NCBI GenBank assembly: GCA_032717465.1
Contig: CM064732.1
Location: 36,270,822 to 36,334,821, forward strand
Reading direction: 5' to 3'
From: Coenobita brevimanus
Taxonomy: Eukaryota; Arthropoda; Malacostraca; Decapoda; Coenobitidae
DNA length: 64,000 nt
The notes beneath the pieces were generated by a model. The model saw only the letters and a program-made list of their open reading frames with translations. It was not told the origin of the DNA and searched no databases. A program made the position numbers and the translations under genes. Position 1 is the stretch's first letter, and each line of letters begins with the position of its first letter. Shown piece after piece: positions 55,585-64,000 of the stretch.

Positions 55585-56360
55585 TTAACCCGCGGCGCCC
55601 CGTCGACGTTCTTTAACGTCCACACGTTTTGTCTCTGCCAATCTCATCGACGTACATGAACGCGAAAAAATTGCAAGGTCCCTAATTTGCACAATTTTCA
55701 ATTTTCGCGAGTCATTTTTGGTACGTATACACGTGACACCTTCCTCAACAAGATGCCAGGCAGGGACAATGCCTTACCCAGCATGACCTCCTCCCCCCCC
55801 CCTGCATGCCATTGTCTCAGCAATTCACCTGATATCAGTGACCTGGCCAGTATAGCCATGTCATGCCACGGTACGAAATTCAGGGCCAGAGTGATTCCCC
55901 AATCAATGACAATGTGGAGGACAAACTTTACGTAGCATTAGAGGAAGAAACAGTTAGCAATGATGATCAGGTAATGTGGCAAAAAAAAGTCAGGTATTAG
56001 TGAGTGAAACAATGCTTATAATGCCTATATTACTGCTTGAAAACCAATAAACTCTTGTACTACATATAAATTCGTACCAAGTAAATAAATAAATACCGTT
56101 TATGAGTAGTGTGAAATAGTTATCCTCCCATAGAACTCGTTTTCTTTGGTGCCAGCCTGATAGAAAATCCAGTAAGGTAAGGAGGTACTCCTACCTGTAA
56201 TGATTATTTTAAACCTCAGGTGAGCGATTTCTCTATGAATTTTCGATGTTTCTCACCAAATGCGAAGGTTTGAGCCAAAAAAAAAAAAAAAAAAAATCCT
56301 AAAATGGTCGGGATTGGGGGGAGTCAGTGGAGGAAAAGTGGTCGGGATGGGGCGGGTTAA
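55585..56360 (+). mobile_element. piggyBac-family miniature element (copy 3)
   Basis: 776 bp bounded by TTAA at 55585-55588 and 56357-56360. The left end TTAACCCGCGGCGCCCCGTC is followed by GACGT motifs and the shared ttgcacaattttcaattttc text. A caccttcctc tract follows, then a relic reading SDSPINDNVEDKLYVALEEE and TVSNDDQ, matching the transposase N-terminal acidic region. Toward the right come tactacatataaattc, ttctctatgaattttcgatg, gaaggtttgagcc and an A-tract, with ggtcgggatggggcgggttaa-type text at the end. Same orientation as copy 1 and as the 3.87-kb element. Confidence 0.9.
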
Positions 56361-56820
56361 TACTACCCTCATTATGACGACCACACTTATGATTTGGCTA
56401 CCACATGACGGTTTATTTATTTATTTATTTATTCGCTTTAAGCTACAGAACACTTTTTAAAATGGCTACTCCCTTAACCTCAAAATGGAGAACACTGTGC
56501 GGCAGCATTTTACCAGAACCAATGTAAATATAGTATGTAATATTGTACAAGTCTATCTCTTGAAGATGCATCCTGTGTGGGGTGGGCTCAATAAAAAGGA
56601 CCTCTACCCGTGTCAGTCCTAACTCGGCAACGTTTCCTCGTCACACGGCATGTCACACTATCGCGTTGGTACCCTCACAACTTTTCTTTCCAAGCACATG
56701 ACTCTCAAACATTCTGACCTCCTATGCGGTTTGCAGATCAGTTTCTTTTTGCTTCACTTTATTCAGGATGTGAATTTTCTGTTAATACTGTATCACATGA
56801 AACTCAGATATTATTTTTCC
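56361..56820. other. No gene seen
   Basis: Unique sequence with a short ttta repeat at 56411-56431. Confidence 0.5.
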
Positions 56821-56822
56821 TT

Positions 56823-56823
<1 letters not shown>

Positions 56824-56853
<30 letters not shown>

Positions 56854-56870
56854 TAATAATGATAGTAATG

Positions 56871-56907
<37 letters not shown>

Positions 56908-56912
56908 TTACA
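56824..56912. repeat. Interrupted (AAT)n microsatellite
   Basis: AAT trinucleotides with scattered GAT interruptions. Confidence 0.95.
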
Positions 56913-57210
56913 AGAAGACTGTAACTCAGAGAGTGTAATAACTCAAAAGCCGTTGGCAAAATTGCCACCAAAAAGTATACAGCCCTGGTCCAGGACCAGA
57001 CAAAATTCTAGGGCAAGGAGGCGCCTCATTTATTTTTGGGTTTTTCCATTAAGGAAGAACAGTTGTAAAGTGGGGTATCCAAAATATCAGAATGTCGCAC
57101 ATGAATGATCTTCATTTTTCTTTTTTTCATACATCAGTGTAATAGTGTCATTGTGCTGTACATCTTCAATAGCCTAACTTTTGATGAAAATCTTATACGA
57201 AGGGTGACGG

Positions 57211-57226
57211 AATAATAATAATGATG

Positions 57227-57257
<31 letters not shown>

Positions 57258-57409
57258 GGACACGGATACAAGGATCTCCACCTATAATAATAATAATAAT
57301 ATGGACACGGATACAAGGATCTCCACCTATAATAATAATAATAATATGGACACGGATACAAAGATCTCCACCTATGGTAACAATAATAATAATAATAATA
57401 ATAATAATA
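57211..57409. repeat. AAT array containing a 48-bp minisatellite
   Basis: Between AAT arrays, the block ggacacggatacaaggatct followed by ccacctat occurs three times (near 57258, 57303 and 57348), each separated by another short AAT run, giving a higher-order unit of about 46 bp. Confidence 0.9.
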
Positions 57410-58699
<1,290 letters not shown>

Positions 58700-59330
58700 A
58701 AACCCCAAATATGTTTGTTAATCCTCCCTTTCCCACTGCTCTCAGGGTTATTTTCTTATATCTGTTCCATTCTGAAGTCTCACTTCTTCCTATTAATATG
58801 GACACTAATGCAGTTTGACAAAACACTCTTACAGTTCTTATACTCATGCCTGAATTCTGTTTCCAGCTTTCATTGCAGAAACCACATTCTTCCTTGAGCC
58901 ACTCTACTTTCCTCATAGTTCACACATTTATCCATCTTTTCTAACACTGAACCAAGACTCTTCAACTCTTTACAACTTGCAGCCTCTATGTACGAGCATA
59001 GCGCACTCTGTGGAACATTTGCTACAACTGTCGCTTTACACTTTCCTGCATTTACTTTCACAGCTCTTTGCTCACAGACAGTCATAGTGCCCTGAACAAG
59101 ATGAAATTAAAAGATTTTTTTTTTTTCCATTATCATCAAACAACACAGGACCATCAGCATACACTAGACCATTTCGAAAAGCTTACATTCATTATCAGCA
59201 GAAAATGCAGCATAATTTGCTTTCATCAAATGTGAAATACCTGTATCCCAACCCACACCGTTGTTAGCTGTAATTTCACTCCCATCTCTGCAGTTCTTTG
59301 CTTTTACTTCTTCCATAACTCTCTCTCTCT
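58700..59330 (-). pseudogene. Non-LTR reverse transcriptase fragment
   Basis: The minus strand from about 59330 reads MEEVKAKNCRDGSEITANNG, VYADGPVLFDDNGK (the YADD box, with the second Asp now Gly), CEQRAVKVNAGKCKA, ELKSLGSVLEKMDKCVNYEE and SRVAQGR, in the order typical of the palm-to-thumb region of the APE-type elements seen elsewhere here. Stops and shifts are frequent (for example directly before the YADG box). Truncated on both sides; a TC run marks the upstream edge. It cannot be placed with confidence in families A, B, C or E. Confidence 0.7.
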
Positions 59331-59588
59331 CTCTCTAAGGGTGGCCAAAAAAACAAAGTAGAAACTATTCATTTCCACAAGGCTATTTATGTTCCTTATC
59401 ATCACTGAAGGCACTATGTGAAAAATTGGATGAAACACACAGTTTTTAGAGGTCACTCCCGAAGCCATAATTCCGAAAAAATGAACTGAAAACACAACAC
59501 TGATGGATTTTCAACAAAAAAAAACAATTATGTATTTTCAGTGTTTCCAAACATAGACATTCTTTATCTGAATGCTAAAAGAACATGC
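59331..59588. other. No gene seen
   Basis: Unique sequence between the retrotransposon fragment and the piggyBac left border. Confidence 0.5.
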
Positions 59589-59843
59589 TTAACCCACCAG
59601 GTCCCGTTGACGTATATATACGTCCACACGTTTTGTCACTGCCAATCCCGTTGACGTATATAAATGCACATCAATGCAAAGTCCCTATTTTGCACAATTT
59701 TCAAATTTTGCCCATGATTTTCAGTACACACACTCAGGCAAGCCTCCCCTAACTGCCACCAGGCGGGCCCGCTCCCAGACCCCGCATGACTACGACCTCC
59801 TTTGTCTCGGCCACTCACCTGTTAGCAGTGACCCAGGTCAGAC

Positions 59844-62208
59844 ATGGCACGTAGAGGTCTCTCTGAGGATGAAATTCATAATGCCCTGGACGTCTTCACA
59901 GGAGATAGTGATTCTCCACTGGATGACGATATGGAGGATATGGATTATGTGCAGCCTGAGGAGGAAACAAGCAGCAGTGATGAGGAGGCCCCTTCACCGA
60001 GGAAAGTGCGGTATGTTACGTACCATAAGGCGAGGGAAGGCCAGCCTGGACCCCATACACATGCGCGGACCTCTCTTCAGCCACTAGACAGAGAGTCAGA
60101 TGAGGACGAGGATGAGGACGAGGACGAGGATGGCAGCATAGGATGTGATGTAACCTCATGGTTGGGGAAGGAGAAAATTTCACCGTGAGGATCCGAAGGT
60201 GTGGCGAGAAGGCATAACGGGTAAGGTCCTTCTGTATTGTCTGGGGAAGGCGCAAGTGGTGTGGTGGGAGTGAGGCATGAAAGGGAAAGTGGTGTGGCGG
60301 GAATGAGAGGTGAAAGGGAAAGTGGTGTGGTGGGAGTGAGCGGTGAAAGGGAAAGTGGTGTGAGGGAGGCAGCACGAGCACTTGGTGTACGTGGGCAGCG
60401 GGGAGACGAGGTGGAGCCGCTCCCTAGCACGTCTTTTGCCCCACAACATTCCCTCACTTCCTCCCCACAGCCCCAAGATGTGGGGAAAGGAAGGAAAGGG
60501 AAGTGAAAGGGGATAGGAAAAGGGAGAGGGAAGAGAAGTGTGAGTGAGGAAGGGCGCCGCTCTCCACCTCCCCAACCTCCCCCACCAACCTCACCTCCCC
60601 ACCCTGACAAAGGCAACGATGGGGACAAGGCTGGAGATGGTAGTGTATCGTGGAAGTGGGAAGATGGGAGTAATTTTACTCTCATCATTCACCCTTTCAC
60701 TGAGGAGTGGTGGTCTGGTTGCATGGCTCCAGGTATCCACACGGGCTCCACCCGGGTAGATTTCTTCCACCTGTTCTTTGGGGAGGAGTTTGTGGGCCAC
60801 ATAGTGGATCAAACAAACTTTTTTGCAACCAGCTAGCGCCGTGAAAGTGAACGTCAAGGTACAACAAGCAGGCACTCCCCGCAATATGACTATCCCATAA
60901 CTCTAGGTGAGATGTTCATATTTTTAGCCCTGGTTCACTTGATGGGTGTTGTACGAAAAAATCAAATTCCTGCATACTGGACCACGGACCCAATGACCAT
61001 CACACCTTTCTTTGGTAAGGTAATGGGTCGTAATCGATTCCAGCAAATTCTCAGCCGCCTCCACCTTTATGATGCAGACGACCCTGCTAATGCAAATAAC
61101 ACAGATAAAATGAGGAGAATTAGGCTTGTTTTTGATCACCTATGGGAAATGTTCCGCTCGTCATTTTATCCTTACAGAGACCTCATCAAAGACAAGAGTC
61201 TTGTGTAGTGGAGAGGCAATATTTCCTTTCGCAAGTACATACCCAGCAAGAGACACTGTTTTGGGATCAAGATCTTTGTTATGTGTGACTGTAAGACTGG
61301 TTATGTCCAAGACATAGTCTTGTACACAGGCGCACAGACAGACATAAGTTACAGAAGATTGTAGTATTGGACTCTCAGGGGCCGTGGTGAAGACAATGAT
61401 AGAAGAGTACCTTCATCTTGGTCATGTGCTGTACCTGGACAACTGGTACAGTAGCCCTCTTCTCTCTCTGTTCCTCCACCAACATGACACCAGAGTCTGT
61501 GGTACAATAAAGAGAAACCGTCACCATATGATCAAGTTAGGGAGGAAACTTGACAAGAACGAGGTGGTTTTCTTCCAGGCAAATAACATCTTTGTCATAC
61601 TGTGGAACCACAACAGGGGAATTTACTTTCTGTCGACTGTACACAGCCTCCTGATGCACCGCACAGACTCCGTGGATCACCGCAGCGAGAGGAGGCGCCA
61701 TGTCTGGAAACCAGAGTCGGTACTGGACTACAATCTCAACATGAGGCAAGTGGATCAGTCAGACTCCATGATTTCCAGTGTGGACTGTGCCAGGACCAAG
61801 ATGAAGTGGTACAAAAAACTCTTCTTCCGCTTGCTCGACATCACGGTCCTCAATGCACACTACCTCCATGCCATGACAACGGGAATCTCTGAGACCTTTG
61901 AGGGGTTTGTGAGGGAGCTGTCTCGTGAAATTATCACCAGGTATGCACAGGACAGGGCCCCTCACTGCACCCGCACCCCCGCTTCCGCCCAAACTCCCCT
62001 ACGCCTTGCAGGACGCCACTACCCGAGCAGCATCCCTCCTCAACCAAACCGTCCTAGACCCCAGCGCTGCTGCCATGTATGCAAGCACTCAACAGTAAGA
62101 TCAGCCACTCAGAGAAAAGACACAAGATACGAGTGTGTAGACTGCAAAGTAGCATTGTGTCTTGAGCCATGTTTCAGGGAATATCACAACTACCTACACT
62201 ATTGATAC
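59844..62208 (+). pseudogene. piggyBac transposase, pseudogene
   Basis: Starts MARRGLSEDEIHNALDVFTG, an acidic N-terminal region (EDEDEDEDED near 60095-60127). Then comes a linker with an 11-residue repeat, the DDE-like domain and a C-terminal Cys-rich zinc domain. The three catalytic aspartates of the family are still present: IFVMCDCKTGYV (Asp at 61287), VLYLDNWYSSP (61438) and NMRQVDQSDSM (61753). The Cys-rich end reads CCHVCKHS, then YECVDCKVALCLEPC and ends REYHNYLHY. Lesions: stops at about 60186, 60222, 60504, 60834 and 61206, and a frameshift between about 61340 and 61354. The early stops could be partly explained by an unrecognised intron in the linker, but 60834, 61206 and the frameshift fall in conserved sequence, so it is very likely inactive. 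Confidence 0.9.
60258..60365 (+). repeat. 33-bp in-frame tandem repeat in transposase linker
   Basis: Three 33-bp units (60258-60290, 60291-60323, 60324-60356) and a partial fourth encode GVVGVRHERES, GVAGMRGERES, GVVGVSGERES and GVRE. The unit length is a multiple of three, so copy changes keep the frame. Confidence 0.92.
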
Positions 62209-62220
62209 TGTGTGTGACAG

Positions 62221-63060
62221 TCATAATATGACACTCACTGTAGAAGTAAGGCCTGTACATACTGTATGCGATAATGTGACTCTCAGTATAATGGTAAGGC
62301 CTGTAAGTATGTGATAAGAATTATATAAAGTGGAAACGGGTGTAATGTTAGTGGGAAAGTATTATATAACTTGAAAAATAGTGTAAGTTGAAACAAGTGA
62401 TATCGCGAGTTCACTCACTGTGTAAATGTGCGATAATATGACGCTCAGTAGAATAGTAAGGTCTGTAAATATGTGATAGCAATTATAAAAAGTGGAAACG
62501 GGTGTAATGTTAGTGGGAAAGTATTTTATAAGGTGAAAAACAGTGTAAGTTGAAACAAATGATTTCGCGAGTTCACTCACTGCATAAATGTGCGATAATA
62601 TGACGCTCAGTAGAACAGTGAGGTCTGTAAATATGTGATAGCAATTATATAAAGTGGAAACATGTGTAATGTTAGTGGAGATGTATTATATAAGGTGAAA
62701 AATAGAGTGTAAGTTGAAACAATAGTCATAGCGACTTCACCCTCTATGTAATAATGCATTAATATTATGCTTAATATTGTCGTAAGGCCTGTAACTATGT
62801 GAAAACAGTTCTCTAAAGTGGAAAAGGATATAACGTTACTGGAAAAGTATTATGTAAGTTGAAAAAAGAGAATGCGAGTTGAAACAACAGTCACAGCGAG
62901 TTCACTCACTACATAAATATGCGCTAACATTGTGCTAAATATTATCGTAAGGCCTGTAAATATGTGAAAACAGTTCTCTAAAGTGGAAAAGGGTATAATG
63001 TTACTAGAGTTGTATTATGTAAGTTGAAAATATGAAATGTATGATGAAACAACAATGTTA
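62221..63060. repeat. 163-bp tandem repeat, five units, inside the piggyBac 3' region
   Basis: Units start at about 62269, 62431, 62593, 62757 and 62922 (periods 162, 162, 164 and 165), with a short partial unit at 62221-62268. Each runs cgataatatgacgctcag, aaggcctgtaaatatgtga, aaagtggaaa, taatgtta, agttgaaacaa, gcgagttcactcact. The fourth and fifth units are the most diverged. The repeat lies wholly inside the transposon and is absent from the 770-bp derivatives. Confidence 0.93.
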
Positions 63061-63534
63061 GCTAATCATCGGTGAACAGTTTGGGCGATTTCGCTAGGTT
63101 CGCCCGATGGAACAATGGTTATTTCATATCTATTTTTGTATAAAAACCAGTTTACTCTTGTACCATATGTTTTTTGTTTGTAATAAATAAATATCTACCT
63201 ATTGTGAATGGTTTCCCAGACTAATAATACCATAGAAAACGTGAGAGCCGCAGAGCACCTCCATAGAACACGGTACCAAGTGTAATGAAGGTATACCTGT
63301 TTAGGCTACTTATAGACCCCGGTGACCACTTTCTTTGTGATTGGTCATTGTTTCTCACCAAAAGCGAAGGTTTGAGCCAAAAAAAAATTTATCCAAAAAG
63401 GGTCGGGACCGGGGTGAGTCAGTGGTGGAAAAGTGGTTGGGATGGGGCGGGTTTAAACACTAAGTACAGGAATAATGCATCACTTTGTCTTCATCAAAGC
63501 AGCTTTCGTCAGAAATGGCGGTCTTTTCCGGTGG

Positions 63535-64000
63535 TCAGTGACGAGCTGCAGTATGTATTGCTTTTGAGTCTTGTCTCTCGTCACGACATCGATGTACGAC
63601 TGGATGAGAGCTACAGCTCTTGGCACACTCGCTGACAACCTTCAAATGTTTGCACTTGGCCAGGAGCGACATATGCCTGGGGTCTGTCAACCTAAGTTTG
63701 GGTGATTTCGCCATGAACGCCCTGGCATCATCTCGTCCTGTCACATAGAGTAGGTTGAAGAACTTCAGTGAACGTCTGGTGATGTAAGTTTTGTTCTTTG
63801 ACCCGGTATCTTGGTTTCAGCAATGATCTGTTGTTCTTCAATACACAGTACTCTTTGTGAACCTTCTGGAGCTTGCAAATTTCCGCGTCTACCCCTTGGG
63901 TCAGGATGCGCGCTCTCTTCCAGATCACCATTACTGTCTCAATGGTACTTTTAACGCTGCGACTGGTTGTAAGACCGTTCTGATGGTGAAACATGAAGTT
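63535..64000 (-). CDS. Partial uncharacterised reading frame at the window edge
   Basis: From the right edge the minus strand reads NFMFHHQNGLTTSRSVKSTI, ETVMVIWKRARILTQGVDAE, ICKLQKVHKEYCVLKNNRSL and LKPRYRVKEQN. It then closes at a TGA near 63728. The overlapping frame continues more plausibly: YITRRSLKFFNLLYVTGRDD, ARAFMAKSPKLRLTDPRHMS, LLAKCKHL, to the stop at 63535. The text W-x-x-AR-I-x-T...L..LH..Y..LK-N resembles a multicopy uncharacterised arthropod protein group that I recognise only loosely; no function is known to me. Either a one-base frameshift has broken it or a splice junction lies near 63780. It starts 79 bp beyond the piggyBac right border. It could be a host exon or another transposon gene. 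Confidence 0.45.

Larger units (their letters stand above)
59589..63456 (+). mobile_element. piggyBac-family DNA transposon, decayed
   Basis: 3868 bp bounded by TTAA at 59589-59592 and 63453-63456. The left end is TTAACCCACCAGGTCCCGTT and the right end, reverse-complemented, TTAAACCCGCCCCATCCCAA. Near the left end TCCCGTTGACGTATATA appears twice (about 59602 and 59645), the first forming a gacgtatatatacgtc palindrome (59609-59624). It contains one transposase gene (59844-62208), a 3' region with a 163-bp tandem repeat (62221-63060) and a terminal block (63130-63456) colinear with the ends of the three miniature elements. It is the longest piggyBac member here, but its gene is broken. Confidence 0.92.

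Noticed and set aside
60077..60688. 203-codon minus-strand frame
   Set aside because: Antisense to the transposase acidic region and its 33-bp repeat; Ser/Pro-rich text without motif.

Overview
The window looks like repeat-dominated, probably intergenic, nuclear DNA of an arthropod, most plausibly a decapod crustacean. The basis is the very high density of long dinucleotide microsatellites (TG, TC, TA), the absence of any bacterial gene organisation, and the presence of APE-type non-LTR retrotransposons and piggyBac, mariner, PIF/Harbinger and hAT relics of the kinds that crowd decapod genomes. The taxon is an inference from general knowledge of these families; no host marker gene, rRNA or functional tRNA was seen. 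I found no intact host protein-coding gene. The only candidate that is not clearly a transposon is a partial minus-strand reading frame running off the right edge (63535-64000).

Layout. 1-4.9 kb: simple repeats, a tRNA-derived SINE, a 28-bp minisatellite and a mariner copy split by a 551-bp retrotransposon insertion with a visible 9-bp target duplication. 5-14.4 kb: a run of TTAA-bounded elements (5187-5958, 6580-7013, 9483-10248, 11962-14376), the last with a second TTAA element nested inside it (12427-14081). 15-17.3 kb: a hAT C-terminal relic, a retrotransposon 3' stub and a 0.9-kb degenerate minisatellite. 17.4-26.9 kb: compound microsatellites inside a strongly pyrimidine-rich stretch, with one minus-strand non-LTR fragment. 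26.95-28.13 kb: a PIF/Harbinger element that keeps traces of both of its genes. 28.6-41.5 kb: a nested retrotransposon stack. 43-46 kb: a GC-rich island and another TTAA element. 47.2-50.5 kb: a near-complete but decayed non-LTR element. 50.5-55.5 kb: AT and GATA repeats, small TTAA elements and a pyrimidine-to-purine strand switch. 55.6-63.5 kb: a TTAA miniature element, a 535-bp AT tract, a retrotransposon relic and a 3.87-kb decayed piggyBac element that shares ends and coding remnants with the miniature elements.

The elements are related to one another. The 3.87-kb piggyBac element (59589-63456) and three elements of about 770 bp (5187-5958, 9483-10248, 55585-56360) share terminal and subterminal sequence, an A-tract near the 3' end and a remnant of the transposase N-terminus, so the short ones look like internal-deletion derivatives. 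In the 28.6-41.5 kb stack, a plus-strand element (29.4-31.2 kb and 37.9-41.5 kb) appears to be interrupted by a jockey-like element. That element is itself interrupted by a nearly complete 3.5-kb element and by an unidentified insert of about 0.8 kb. A minus-strand element further splits the reverse transcriptase domain of the outermost one. Insertion order can be read from these interruptions. All transposon genes seen carry stops, frameshifts or lost catalytic residues.
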